Positions 14,812 through 22,805 of a stretch of DNA of 32,396 nt are shown in pieces (position 1 is the first letter of the stretch; each line of letters begins with the position of its first letter). This DNA is from an uncultured Lachnospiraceae bacterium. GTDB taxonomy: Bacteria > Bacillota > Clostridia > Lachnospirales > Lachnospiraceae. The notes under the pieces are model-generated. The model was given only the letters and a program-made list of their open reading frames with translations, was not told where the DNA came from and searched no databases. Location: NCBI GenBank assembly GCA_910586645.1, contig CAJUIS010000026.1:1-32396 (forward strand). Reading direction: 5' to 3'. A program made the position numbers and the translations under genes.

Positions 14812-16138
14812 AATGAGACGCTTTGATCAAAAGAGTGTCTCCTTTTTGCATTACCAGACGAAGGTGTTCAATTAAATCTGTTTTCTTTTCAAAATGTGCC
14901 GCATAAGTTCTGCCGCCAGCGGCAGACTGTGCCGCACGAATCATTTCTTTTGACAATTCTCCCGTACAATAAAGGAAATCAATCCCTTTTTGAGCCGCAT
15001 AACGCCCCACTCCGGCATGAAGCTTTCTTTCGTCCTGCCCCAGCTCTCCCATATCGCCAAGTACGGCAATTTTCCTTCCCTCCGCCTGTGCAAGCACGTC
15101 AAGACTCGCCTGCATGGAAACCGGATTTGCGTTATAACAGTCGTCAATTACCGTAATCCCGTTCACCTGAATCAAATGGCTCCTGCCGTCTATTGTCTGT
15201 ACCGTTTCAATTCCCCGGCAGATATCAGAAAGATCCATGCCAAAAACCGCCCCAACGCATGCCGCCGCCAGCGCATTGTAAACATTGTGCTCTCCCGGAA
15301 TCGGAACTGTAACTTTCCTCATCTCCCCCCGAAGATGCAGCGTCATCCGAATGCCTTCCATGCCAAGCGGCTCTATTTCCGAAGCCCATGCATCCCCGCG
15401 ATCCCTGCCGTACCGCATCATCGTCTTTCCGTTTACGTCCTGCACTGAGGCCAGTTTATCGTCATCTCCGTTTAAAATTACAGTTCCTCTGTCCCGCATA
15501 TGATCAAACGCTTCTGTTTTGGCCTTTAAAATCCCGTCTCTTGAACCCAGATTTTCCAGATGGCATAACCCAATATTTGTAATGACGCAGACGTCCGGAT
15601 TTGCGATTTCCGCAAGGCGGTGCATTTCTCCGAAATCCGAAATCCCCATTTCAAGAACTGCCGCTTCATGCTCATTTTTAATGTCAAAAACCGTAAGCGG
15701 CAGACCGATTTCATTGTTAAAATTCCCGGCCGTCTTGTGTACCCGATATCTCTCTTTCAAAACAGACGCTATCATTTCCTTTGTACTTGTCTTGCCCACG
15801 CTTCCGGTAATTCCAACCACTCTGATCCCAAGCGATCTGCGGTAAAATGCGGCGATTTCTCCAAGCGCTTTTTTCGTCGATTCCACCAGGATGTACGGCC
15901 CTGCCGGATATTCTATCACGTTTTCGGAAAGGCATGCCGCTGCGCCGGACTTAAAAACCGCAGGGATAAAACTGTGCCCGTCTGCCCGCTCACCGCGAAT
16001 CGGGATAAACAGACCTCCTTTTTTTATTTTCCGGCTGTCTATCGCAATGCCTGTCACTTCCAGTGCTTTTTTCTCTTCTTCTCCATAGTAAATGCCCCTG
16101 CAGCATTCTGCAATGTTTCCCAATGTCATATCTTTCAT
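14768..16138 (-). CDS. murF: UDP-MurNAc-tripeptide--D-alanyl-D-alanine ligase
   Basis: A 456-residue Mur ligase that adds D-Ala-D-Ala to the UDP-MurNAc-tripeptide, the last cytoplasmic step of the peptidoglycan precursor. Visible marks are the N-terminal substrate domain (GIAIDSRKIKKGGLFIPIRG), the P-loop GITGSVGKTSTKEMI, LEMGISDFGEM, the DDCYNANPVSMQASL motif that is typical of MurF, and VLGDMGELG in the C-terminal domain. Length is standard (about 450). The ATG at 16138 has GAGGG six bases upstream; another in-frame ATG at 16144 overlaps the ddl stop as ATGA. It forms a pair with ddl, which makes the dipeptide that MurF consumes. Confidence 0.96.
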   Translation of the reverse strand: MKDMTLGNIAECCRGIYYGEEEKKALEVTGIAIDSRKIKKGGLFIPIRGERADGHSFIPAVFKSGAAACLSENVIEYPAGPYILVESTKKALGEIAAFYRRSLGIRVVGITGSVGKTSTKEMIASVLKERYRVHKTAGNFNNEIGLPLTVFDIKNEHEAAVLEMGISDFGEMHRLAEIANPDVCVITNIGLCHLENLGSRDGILKAKTEAFDHMRDRGTVILNGDDDKLASVQDVNGKTMMRYGRDRGDAWASEIEPLGMEGIRMTLHLRGEMRKVTVPIPGEHNVYNALAAACVGAVFGMDLSDICRGIETVQTIDGRSHLIQVNGITVIDDCYNANPVSMQASLDVLAQAEGRKIAVLGDMGELGQDERKLHAGVGRYAAQKGIDFLYCTGELSKEMIRAAQSAAGGRTYAAHFEKKTDLIEHLRLVMQKGDTLLIKASHFMQFPEIVEALTVV

Positions 16139-16140
16139 AA

Positions 16141-17196
16141 TCATCCCTCGTATTTTTGCAGAGAAATCCGGATAATCCTCTCACAAAGCTCATTGAAACC
16201 TATTCCCGCCGCCTGCGCTTCCTGCGGAATCAGGCTCGTTACAGTCATGCCGGGAAGCGTATTGGCTTCCAGACAGAAAATTTCGCCCGCGTCGTTTAAC
16301 AGAAAATCCATCCTTGCATATGCCATAAGTCCAAGCGAAGAAGCTGCAGCCATGGCATATTTCTGCATTCTCTCCGCCTGTGCCGCGGGTATGTCTGCCG
16401 GACAGGTCTCTACCGTGCTCCCGGACTGATATTTATTTTTATAATCATAAAATCCCTGCACCGGAGCCATCTCAATCACGGGAAGAACCGTTTCCCCAAG
16501 TACGCCTACAGAAAATTCTCTTCCTATAATATATTCCTCCACCAGCGCCTCGTCCTCCCAGCGAAACGCTTCATCCAAAGCTTTCGCAAATTCTTCCTTT
16601 GTACGCACAATAGAAACCCCGATGCTGGAGCCTCCGCAAAGGGGCTTTACGACGCACGGAAAAGCAATGTCTGAACAAAACGCGTTTTTTTCCCGTTCTG
16701 ACTTTTTAATTTTCACTCCGTTTGGCACAGGCACGCCGGCTTTCCGGAAAAATTCTTTGCTGATTTCCTTATCCATCGCAAGCGCGCTGCCAAAATAGCC
16801 GCTCCCTGTATAACGGATGCCAAACAAGTCAAACGCAGCCTGAATCTTGCCGTTTTCCCCGTCTTCTCCATGAAGCGCCAGAAAAACAATGTCCGCCATA
16901 CGGCACATGGCAATTACGTTCGGCCCAAAAAAACAATCGGACTGATCCGCCCGTTTGGCTTTTATTTCCGCGGGATCCGGTGCGGATTCTGAAATCTCTG
17001 TTACCGTCACGCTCGCCTCCAGGCTATGCGAAAAAATCTCCGAAACATCTTCCTCCCGGCTTTGATATCCCATAAACACATCCGTTAAAATCACCCGGTG
17101 CCCGTTCTCTCTCAATGCCTTTGCCACCATGGCTCCTGTTTGAAAAGAAACGTCTCTTTCCGCGCTTAAGCCTCCGGCCAATACAACTATATCCAT
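16141..17196 (-). CDS. ddl: D-alanine--D-alanine ligase
   Basis: A 351-residue ATP-grasp ligase that joins two D-alanines for peptidoglycan. Motifs seen are VLAGGLSAERDVSFQTG at the N terminus, LHGEDGENGKIQ, the grasp loop CGGSSIGVSIV, YARMDFLL and the metal/substrate motif CLEANTLPGMTVTSLIPQEA. The omega loop reads FYDYKNKYQSG, with the Tyr found in true Ddl rather than in VanA-type D-Ala-D-Lac ligases, so it should be the housekeeping enzyme. A stretch near residues 45-95 lengthens it relative to E. coli DdlB (306 residues). The ATG at 17196 follows GGGAGATTGGT. It has its own promoter upstream and is coupled to murF. Confidence 0.96.
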   Translation of the reverse strand: MDIVVLAGGLSAERDVSFQTGAMVAKALRENGHRVILTDVFMGYQSREEDVSEIFSHSLEASVTVTEISESAPDPAEIKAKRADQSDCFFGPNVIAMCRMADIVFLALHGEDGENGKIQAAFDLFGIRYTGSGYFGSALAMDKEISKEFFRKAGVPVPNGVKIKKSEREKNAFCSDIAFPCVVKPLCGGSSIGVSIVRTKEEFAKALDEAFRWEDEALVEEYIIGREFSVGVLGETVLPVIEMAPVQGFYDYKNKYQSGSTVETCPADIPAAQAERMQKYAMAAASSLGLMAYARMDFLLNDAGEIFCLEANTLPGMTVTSLIPQEAQAAGIGFNELCERIIRISLQKYEG

Positions 17197-17235
17197 ACCA
17201 ATCTCCCGTCTTTTTGTCTCATTTTTATTTTCATC

Positions 17236-17264
17236 ATTGTATCTCATTTCCTCCAATCCAGCAA
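17236..17264 (-). promoter_or_regulatory. Promoter of ddl-murF
   Basis: On the minus strand TTGCTG (17259-17264), a 17-bp spacer and TACAAT (17236-17241) form a sigma-A-type promoter about 40 bases upstream of the ddl ATG. It sits in the 97-bp gap after the flavodoxin-family gene, so the pair can be transcribed on its own. Confidence 0.65.
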
Positions 17265-17292
17265 GTGCATTCTCTGCCGGATTCCTTCTTCT

Positions 17293-17919
17293 CTACCGGA
17301 TAAAACCTGTCTTTTCTTTATATTCGTTTTCCGGGACAAAAACATTCTGATTTTTCCCTGCTTCTATGCATTTTAACAGCCATGCCATATTTCTTCCAAG
17401 ATTGCGCATTATCTGCAGACCCTCTTTGTCCTGCAATACGTCCTCCGGCTTGCTCCCATGCACCATATTCCAATAGGAGGAAGAAACTACCGGCATCTCG
17501 GCAATCGTAAAATATTTATTCAGCACATCAAAAGACGCCGTCGTTCCCGCCCGTCTTGCAGAAGCTACAGCCGCCCCCGGCTTATGTAAGAACGCACTCT
17601 TTGCAGAAAAAAACATTCTGTCAAGCACGCTTAAGATTCTTCCTGTCGGATGCGCGTAATATACCGGCGTTCCAAATACAAACCCATCCGCCTCTTTTGC
17701 TTTTTCTATCAGCCCATTGACGCAGTCATCTTCAAAAATACAGCCAGGATGCTTTGTATTGCACTGCCCGCAGCCAATACAGTCTGACACAGGCTTTGTC
17801 CCAACCCATACAATTTCCGCGTCAACGCCCTCCTGATGTAAAATTCTTTCCACTTCGGCAAGCGCCGTGTAAGTGCATCCTTTTTCCTTTGCGCTTCCGT
17901 TGATCAGCAATACTTTCAT
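17293..17919 (-). CDS. Flavodoxin-family NAD(P)H-dependent oxidoreductase with Cys cluster
   Basis: A 208-residue protein of the NADPH-dependent FMN reductase/iron-sulfur flavoprotein group. The N terminus MKVLLINGSAKEKGCTYTAL is the FMN phosphate-binding loop, and GFVFGTPVYYAHPTGRI is the second FMN contact. Between them lies a cysteine-rich insert with Cys47, Cys50, Cys53, Cys60 and Cys66 (DCIGCGQCNTKHPGC), which could hold an iron-sulfur cluster as in Isf-like flavoproteins. Substrate unknown. The ATG at 17919 follows GGGAGGAATGATGG. It has its own promoter and lies upstream of ddl with no clear terminator, but no functional link to the wall genes is evident. Confidence 0.88.
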   Translation of the reverse strand: MKVLLINGSAKEKGCTYTALAEVERILHQEGVDAEIVWVGTKPVSDCIGCGQCNTKHPGCIFEDDCVNGLIEKAKEADGFVFGTPVYYAHPTGRILSVLDRMFFSAKSAFLHKPGAAVASARRAGTTASFDVLNKYFTIAEMPVVSSSYWNMVHGSKPEDVLQDKEGLQIMRNLGRNMAWLLKCIEAGKNQNVFVPENEYKEKTGFIR

Positions 17920-17960
17920 CCATCATTCCTCCCATGACATTTTGACTTTCTTTTTCTACG

Positions 17961-17989
17961 ATTATATGTCTTAAAAACGCCTAAATCAA
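17961..17989 (-). promoter_or_regulatory. Promoter of the flavodoxin-family gene
   Basis: On the minus strand TTGATT (17984-17989), a 17-bp spacer and a perfect TATAAT (17961-17966) lie about 40 bases upstream of the ATG at 17919. It points away from ridA. Confidence 0.72.
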
Positions 17990-18070
17990 TATTAGATATT
18001 CTCTTTTTCCAAAAAAAATGCTACAATGAGAAAAATTTTCAATTAAAACAGGAAAGAGAGGTCTTTTGAC

Positions 18071-18442
18071 ATGAATGCAGTAAGCACACAAAAAGCGCCC
18101 GGCGCCATCGGGCCATATTCACAGGGATACGAAGCAGGCGGCTTCGTCTTTACTTCCGGCCAGATCGCAATTATTCCCGAAACCGGAGAAATCGCAGAAG
18201 GCATCCAAAAACAGGCGGACCAATGCTGTAAAAACGTCGGCGCCATTTTAAACGCCGCCGGATGCGGGTACGAAAACGTTGTAAAAACGACCTGTTTTCT
18301 GGCAGATATGAACGATTTTGCCATATTTAACGAAATCTACGCCGGTTACTTTGTCTCCAAACCCGCAAGAAGCTGCGTCGCCGTAAAGGAGCTTCCAAAA
18401 GGCGTCCTCTGCGAAGTGGAAGCCATTGCCGTAAAACCATAA
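18071..18442 (+). CDS. ridA: RidA family enamine/imine deaminase
   Basis: A 123-residue protein of the RidA/YjgF/UK114 family, which hydrolyses reactive 2-aminoacrylate-derived enamines and imines formed by PLP enzymes. Family marks are APGAIGPYSQGYEAGGFVF, SGQIAI and the C-terminal PARSCVAVKELPKGV with the catalytic Arg, then VEAIA. Length is exactly that of the family. The ATG at 18071 is preceded by GGAAAGAGAGG. A TACAAT at 18022-18027 could be its -10 box, but no good -35 is visible. It stands alone between a divergent gene and a bidirectional terminator. Confidence 0.94.
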   Translation: MNAVSTQKAPGAIGPYSQGYEAGGFVFTSGQIAIIPETGEIAEGIQKQADQCCKNVGAILNAAGCGYENVVKTTCFLADMNDFAIFNEIYAGYFVSKPARSCVAVKELPKGVLCEVEAIAVKP

Positions 18443-18483
18443 TGCCATTCATTTACGCAGAAGGAATGACATCAGCAACGTAA

Positions 18484-18532
18484 AAAACCTTACTGATTTT
18501 CTGTTGTCAATTCTGAAAATCAGTAAGGTTTT
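18484..18532. terminator. Bidirectional terminator between ridA and the coiled-coil gene
   Basis: A perfect 18-bp stem (18484-18501 and 18515-18532) with a 13-nt loop, flanked by A-run and T-run in both directions. It can end ridA from the left and, at a distance of about 110 bases, the minus-strand coiled-coil gene from the right. Confidence 0.88.
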
Positions 18533-18641
18533 CTGTTATATCTCCGGCTGCCAGAAAATGAATTTTAATGCTTTTTAAGCTCAGCAGCGCCAGAATGTAA
18601 AATATCAAATCGAAGTCTCTTTTCCGGCCAATCTCCTTTTA

Positions 18642-19556
18642 TCAGCGTATTACATCAAGAGACAGGCCCTTTAAATCTTCCTCCAAAAGCTTCTGTTCCC
18701 GCATGATTTTCTTGATTTCTTCGTCGACGTCCTGCATGATTTTTTCACTGTCTGTCATCTGATCTGTCAGATCTTTTGCATTTTCGCGAATTTCTTCCGT
18801 AACGGCTTCCGCTTCTTCCCTGTTCTCTTTCGACGCTTCGATGCGTTCTTCGGTTTCTTCTTTCTTCTCTTCCCTTTCCTCGGCATTCTCCTGAAGTTCT
18901 TCCGCCTTCTCATTCAGATTCTCTTTTGCGTCATCTACAAGCATACCCATCGCCTCTTTGGAAGCTGCCTCCAGAAGTTTTTCTTTGGCCACTTCCGCAT
19001 CCACCATTGCATGTTCCTTAAGACGCTCAATGCTGATGCTGCGAATTGTGGCGGACGCTCCTTTCATTTGGAGGTTATTTTTTTCGATTCTTGTTTTATA
19101 GTCGTCCGCCTGTTTATACAGCTCCATGCAAAGTTTCTGGTAATCGGTAAGCTCCCCCATATTCTTTAAGCGTTCTTCTTCCTCTTCTGTCAGAGTTTCC
19201 TCAGAGCCATGGTTTTTGATGTTAAAATCTTTTTGCAGAAGTTCCAGATCTTTTTGCTCCTGACTGCCGTCTTCTATCCCATAGTCCTCTTTTGCCTGAG
19301 CCATCTGTTGTCTGTATTCCCGATAAACATTGTTATATTCTTCGTTTTCTTCCATAAGGCTGCGGATCCGCCCTCTTAAATCTTCAATGCCTTTATCGAT
19401 CTTTTTCTCTCCTTTGTCTGTTGTGGTAACCAGATGCATCGCTTCTTTGTGATACAAATATTTTTTCTGCGCAATTCGATCTCTGATATCCATGTCCTGT
19501 TTTCCAAATGGTGAATTCCCAAAAAAGAACCCCTTATTCTGCTCCATAATCTTCAT
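18642..19556 (-). CDS. Highly charged coiled-coil protein of unknown function
   Basis: A 304-residue protein that I cannot assign to a named family. It opens with a short Gly/Phe-rich segment (NKGFFFGNSPFG), then an RDRIAQKKYLYHKEAMHLV stretch, and is followed by almost continuous charged helix. Residues 55-110 and 200-300 are predicted coiled coil, and the region around 205-260 is dominated by Glu, Lys and Asn (EREEKKEETEERIEASKENR). There is no signal peptide, membrane segment or catalytic motif. The start is well supported by AAGGAGG seven bases before the ATG at 19556. It is transcribed alone, divergently from gdhA. A structural or scaffold role is the only inference the composition allows. 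Confidence 0.8.
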   Translation of the reverse strand: MKIMEQNKGFFFGNSPFGKQDMDIRDRIAQKKYLYHKEAMHLVTTTDKGEKKIDKGIEDLRGRIRSLMEENEEYNNVYREYRQQMAQAKEDYGIEDGSQEQKDLELLQKDFNIKNHGSEETLTEEEEERLKNMGELTDYQKLCMELYKQADDYKTRIEKNNLQMKGASATIRSISIERLKEHAMVDAEVAKEKLLEAASKEAMGMLVDDAKENLNEKAEELQENAEEREEKKEETEERIEASKENREEAEAVTEEIRENAKDLTDQMTDSEKIMQDVDEEIKKIMREQKLLEEDLKGLSLDVIR

Positions 19557-19559
19557 ATT

Positions 19560-19972
19560 TCTGCCTCCTTATCTGCAATTCTCATGCCCGCACTAATATC
19601 ATTCTGTTTTTTATATCGGCATTTTTCGCCGTTAATTGAATTATTTCTGCAGATTTATGGAAAACCGCAGGAAAATAATTTTTATAGATTTTCATACGGT
19701 TATTATATGCCTCTTTAAAGATTGCTTTGAAACGCGCTCTTCTGACAGATCTCTGGAATTGGGTGGCGGATGGAGACAGAAAATTTTCTGTAAGGGCTTT
19801 TTCAGACATGGAGAAAGAAGAAAATGGCAGTTTATCGATCTCATTTCATATCATAAGTCATAAGGTTCTAAATCAAATGTCCGCCCTATAAAAAACGGCG
19901 TATGGCGCTCCGTTTTATGTGCGTCATTTTGCGCGCCGAGGGCAGCCTGCCGCAATGAAAATAACTTTTATA
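19560..19972. other. Divergent intergenic region, no convincing gene
   Basis: This stretch separates the coiled-coil gene (-) from gdhA (+). Two opposing frames of 75 codons (19582-19809 minus, 19636-19863 plus) overlap each other, have no ribosome binding site and match nothing I know. A short stem, AAAACGG (19892-19898) with CCGTTTT (19910-19916), is the only structure seen and could be a weak bidirectional terminator. No promoter of good quality was found for the coiled-coil gene. Confidence 0.5.
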
Positions 19973-20001
19973 TTGCCAAATCGTTCATTTCATACTAAAA
20001 T
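19973..20001 (+). promoter_or_regulatory. Promoter of gdhA
   Basis: TTGCCA (19973-19978), a 17-bp spacer and TAAAAT (19996-20001) each differ from consensus by one base. The start of transcription would be near 20008, giving a leader of about 65 bases before the ATG at 20073. Confidence 0.7.
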
Positions 20002-20072
20002 AACTTTAATGTACAAATTTTTTACCTGGTGAAAAAAGAGATTTTGTGCAAATAAGAAAGGAGATTGTAAAG

Positions 20073-21407
20073 ATGAGTTATGTTGATGAAGCGCTTGAAA
20101 AAGTAAAAGCAAAAAATGCGTCCGAACCGGAATTCCTTCAGGCGGCAGAAGAGGTTTTGGAATCTTTAAGGCCTGTCATTGAAGCCAATGAAGAAAAATA
20201 CCGTAAAGAAGCTCTGTTGGAAAGACTGACCGAGCCGGACAGACAGTTTAAATTCCGGGTGCCATGGGTGGATGATAATGGACAGGTTCAGGTAAACACA
20301 GGATACAGAATTCAGTTCAACAATGCGATTGGGCCATATAAGGGAGGCTTGCGCCTGCACCCTTCTGTGAATACAGGAATCATCAAATTCCTTGGATTTG
20401 AACAGATTTTCAAAAACTCTCTGACCGGCCTTCCAATCGGCGGCGGAAAAGGAGGAGCTGACTTTGATCCCAAAGGAAAATCTGACAGAGAAGTTATGGC
20501 GTTCTGCCAGAGCTTTATGACGGAGCTTTGCAAGTATATCGGGGCTGATGTTGACGTTCCGGCCGGAGATATCGGAACTGGCGCAAGAGAAATCGGCTAT
20601 ATGTTCGGCCAGTATAAGAAAATCAAAAGCTGCTATGAGGGCGTTCTGACAGGAAAAGGACTGTCTTACGGCGGATCTCTGGCGCGTACGGAAGCAACCG
20701 GATACGGTCTTTTGTATATTACAGAAGAATTGATGAAATGCCATGGCGAATCTATGGAAGGCAAGACGGTCGTTATTTCCGGCGCCGGAAACGTGGCTAT
20801 CTATGCAACCCAGAAAGCGCAGCAGATGGGCGCAAAAGTTGTCACCTGCTCCGATTCTACCGGATGGATTTACGATCCAAACGGCATTGACGTCGCTTTA
20901 TTAAAAGAAGTAAAAGAAGTAAAACGGGCGCGTCTGACAGAGTATGCAGCCGCAAGGCCAGGCGCGGAATACCACGAAGGCCGCGGCGTATGGTCCGTAA
21001 AATGTGACATTGCGCTGCCGTGCGCAACACAGAACGAGCTTCATCTGGAAGACGCAAAACTTCTCGTTGCAAACGGATGCAAAGCAGTCTGTGAAGGGGC
21101 AAATATGCCGACAACTATTGACGCAACGAAGTATCTGCAGGAAAACGGCGTATGGTTTATCGGCGGCAAGGCCGCAAACGCCGGCGGCGTTGCCACTTCC
21201 GCGCTTGAAATGTCTCAGAACAGCGAACGGTTAAGCTGGACATTTGAGGAAGTAGACTCCAAATTGAAACAGATTATGGTAAATATTTATCATAACATTG
21301 ACGACGCTGCGAAACGTTATGGCCAGGAAGGCAACTATGTTATGGGAGCCAACATTGCCGGATTTGAAAAAGTGGCAGAAGCTATGATTGCGCAGGGAGT
21401 AGTATAA
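20073..21407 (+). CDS. gdhA: Glutamate dehydrogenase, hexameric NADP-type
   Basis: A 444-residue enzyme that interconverts 2-oxoglutarate plus ammonia and glutamate. Length and sequence match the small hexameric GdhA class (E. coli 447). Visible are the substrate region YKGGLRLHPSVN, the catalytic lysine loop LPIGGGKGGADFDPKGKSD, PAGDIGTGAREIGYM, and the dinucleotide fold VVISGAGNVAIYATQKA; absence of an acidic residue at the end of the second strand (TCSDSTG) fits NADP use, though this is only suggestive. The ATG at 20073 follows AAGGAG nine bases upstream; a GTG at 20046 is not needed. It has its own promoter and a terminator follows. Confidence 0.95.
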   Translation: MSYVDEALEKVKAKNASEPEFLQAAEEVLESLRPVIEANEEKYRKEALLERLTEPDRQFKFRVPWVDDNGQVQVNTGYRIQFNNAIGPYKGGLRLHPSVNTGIIKFLGFEQIFKNSLTGLPIGGGKGGADFDPKGKSDREVMAFCQSFMTELCKYIGADVDVPAGDIGTGAREIGYMFGQYKKIKSCYEGVLTGKGLSYGGSLARTEATGYGLLYITEELMKCHGESMEGKTVVISGAGNVAIYATQKAQQMGAKVVTCSDSTGWIYDPNGIDVALLKEVKEVKRARLTEYAAARPGAEYHEGRGVWSVKCDIALPCATQNELHLEDAKLLVANGCKAVCEGANMPTTIDATKYLQENGVWFIGGKAANAGGVATSALEMSQNSERLSWTFEEVDSKLKQIMVNIYHNIDDAAKRYGQEGNYVMGANIAGFEKVAEAMIAQGVV

Positions 21408-21441
21408 TACCATATAAAAGAGATAGAACGAATCGGCAGAT

Positions 21442-21469
21442 ATGGCCGGAGCTAAAAAGCTCCGGCCAT
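21442..21469 (+). terminator. Terminator of gdhA
   Basis: A perfect 12-bp stem ATGGCCGGAGCT/AGCTCCGGCCAT (21442-21453, 21458-21469) with an AAAA loop lies 35 bases after gdhA. The following T-run is weak (TATTAAAAT), so termination may be less than complete. Confidence 0.75.
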
Positions 21470-21511
21470 TATTAAAATGCAGTTTTCAAAAGCGTTTAAA
21501 TTTTTGATGCG

Positions 21512-21620
21512 TCAGGCACTGTGTATGTGATGCCATGCCGTACTCCGGCAGCGTCCGTATAGTTCCCCGATTTCCTGCTGTGTGTAACACCCGAAAAAAT
21601 AAAGGTAAATGTGTATTCGA
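21512..21620 (-). pseudogene. Fragment of a sigma-factor-like HTH protein
   Basis: On the minus strand one frame reads IHIYLYFFGCYTQQEIGELY, then GRCRSTAWHHIHSA and a TGA stop. The TQQEIGELYGRCRST segment has the form of a sigma-70 region 4 or related helix-turn-helix, with an expected continuation after HIHSA that is cut off. Nothing recognisable precedes it in this frame beyond about 21620. It is a short remnant, probably from a conjugative or mobilisable element. Identification rests on one motif only. Confidence 0.45.
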
Positions 21621-21729
21621 TATGTTGTTCACGGAAATTCCCACTTTCTCCAACAATAGCCTGTCAATCAAAACTAATGCTTTTTGTAATGCTCCATCCA
21701 AATAATACTAAATGCCATAAATAACAGAC

Positions 21730-21965
21730 CTGAACCAATCACTATGATAAGTGCAGTGACTGTCCATAAATACATGAAGGAGCTGGGGCTTAAGTCTGTT
21801 GTGGCACCCAAAAAACCCCGTTATGTAAAAGGGGAATGTTATAAAAAATTCGGGAATCTGCCGGAACAGAAATTTGAAACAGAACGTCCAAATCAAAAAT
21901 GGTATACGGATTTTACATACTTATATTTGAAAGAAGGGGAAAAGAGGTATAACTGCAGCATATCA
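21730..21965 (+). pseudogene. IS3-family transposase (OrfB) fragment
   Basis: About 75 residues of an IS3/IS150-type OrfB: ISAVTVHKYMKELGLKS (end of the HTH_21 region), a basic linker, then RPNQKWYTDFTYLYL with the first Asp of the DDE triad, and EKRYNCSI. The frame then leaves the family (SNRQKKL, stop). The second Asp and the Glu are missing, and no OrfA or terminal repeats are visible. It is truncated at both ends and is joined directly to a serine-hydrolase fragment near 21960. Confidence 0.8.
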
Positions 21966-22425
21966 AATCGACAGAAGAAACTGTAATGAGGTACTTTCCC
22001 GAATATAACTTCATTTCGCCTAATGGTGTACGAGAAAATGTAACCATCCAAAATTTACTAACAATGACCGCCCCATACTCTTTCGACGATTGGAATGAGC
22101 CGCTGGAGGCATTATGTACATCGTCCGACTGGATTAAATTTTCACTACAAGAAATGGGGCAGAATGGAGAAATAGGAACCTTTAAGTATTCTACTGCCGG
22201 GGCCCATTTGTTATCAGCAATATTAACTCGTGTTGCAGGAAAAAGTACAAGAGAGTTCGCCAGCGAATTTCTTTTTACTCAAATTGGAATAGATCGTATT
22301 AACAAATATTCTATGAGTTCCTACGGATATGATGGCTTGTTCGGAAAAAAAGTTAAAGGTTGGGTTCATGATCCGAACAATGTCACCACTGGAGGACGGG
22401 GACTTACATTGACAGTTCGTGGAAT
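21966..22425 (+). pseudogene. Serine hydrolase (class C beta-lactamase-like) fragment
   Basis: The frame contains RYFPEYNF, VTIQNLLTMTAPYS, FKYSTAGAHLLSAILTRVAG and a FASEFLFTQIGI stretch, which are from the middle of the beta-lactamase/penicillin-binding-like serine hydrolase family (Pfam Beta-lactamase). The N-terminal third with the SxxK nucleophile is missing, and the C-terminal third is missing too: the sequence stops at GGRGLTLTVRG. It cannot be active. The right junction falls at about 22425, inside a TnpV remnant. It is passenger debris of the island scar. Confidence 0.75.
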
Positions 22426-22668
22426 CTAAAAGAGCACAAACGAGCGACTTATACTACTTTGCTCACAAGCAGTAAACTGAACGGATACCTGGCGGATATT
22501 GACGGACAGGCAGAAGAAATGTTTTCTCGATTGGTTAAGCAAATAGCGGAGAGTGAGGGTGTGACCGAACAACTTAAAGCGGATGTTCAAATGGAATGGA
22601 TTGTTAGGATGAATAGTATTTGCAACAGAGTCACAGAAATAATAAACACAGATTTGATTTATGCTTAA
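22426..22668 (+). pseudogene. tnpV: TnpV C-terminal fragment (transposon-encoded)
   Basis: The frame reads LKEHKRATYTTLLTSSKLN, then GYLADIDGQAEEMFSRLVKQ, EGVTEQLKADVQMEWIVRM and ends with EIINTDLIYA. This agrees with the C-terminal two thirds of TnpV, a small protein of unknown function coded by Tn4451/Tn5397-like and other mobile elements of Clostridia. The N-terminal part before LKEH is lost at the junction with the serine-hydrolase fragment. No start with a ribosome binding site is seen. It ends before a hairpin. Confidence 0.78.
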
Positions 22669-22676
22669 ACATACCA

Positions 22677-22709
22677 AAAGTGAGCAAAGCATTTGGTTTT
22701 GTTCACTTT
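22677..22709 (+). terminator. Terminator-like hairpin after the TnpV fragment
   Basis: AAAGTGAGCAAA pairs with TTTTGTTCACTTT with one mismatch and a short loop. It lies just after the TnpV stop and before the promoter of the restriction-modification cassette, so it may insulate that cassette from upstream transcription. Confidence 0.6.
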
Positions 22710-22740
22710 AATAATCATTACTTTTATTTATATAAATCAC

Positions 22741-22770
22741 TTGGTAAAAATAATTATTTTATAGTATACT
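22741..22770 (+). promoter_or_regulatory. Promoter with palindromic operator candidate for the RM cassette
   Basis: TTGGTA (22741-22746), an 18-bp spacer and TATACT (22765-22770) form a plausible sigma-A promoter about 35 bases upstream of the small Phd-like gene. The spacer holds a perfect 14-bp palindrome, AAAATAATTATTTT (22747-22760), and AGTATACT (22763-22770) is a second palindrome over the -10 box. Either could be an operator for the dimeric product of the first gene (inference). Confidence 0.65.
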
Positions 22771-22805
22771 GTATTTGTACCATTATCACAAGGAGACGTA
22801 ACTGA

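Noticed and set aside
19582..19863. Two opposing frames of about 75 codons
   Set aside because: They overlap on opposite strands, lack ribosome binding sites and resemble no family.
19892..19916. Short inverted repeat before gdhA as a regulatory operator
   Set aside because: Only 7 bp, more than 50 bases from the promoter, and flanked by A/T runs like a weak terminator.
21486..21701. 71-codon minus-strand frame
   Set aside because: The HTH-like sequence lies in a neighbouring frame (21512-21620); this frame itself has no recognisable motif.
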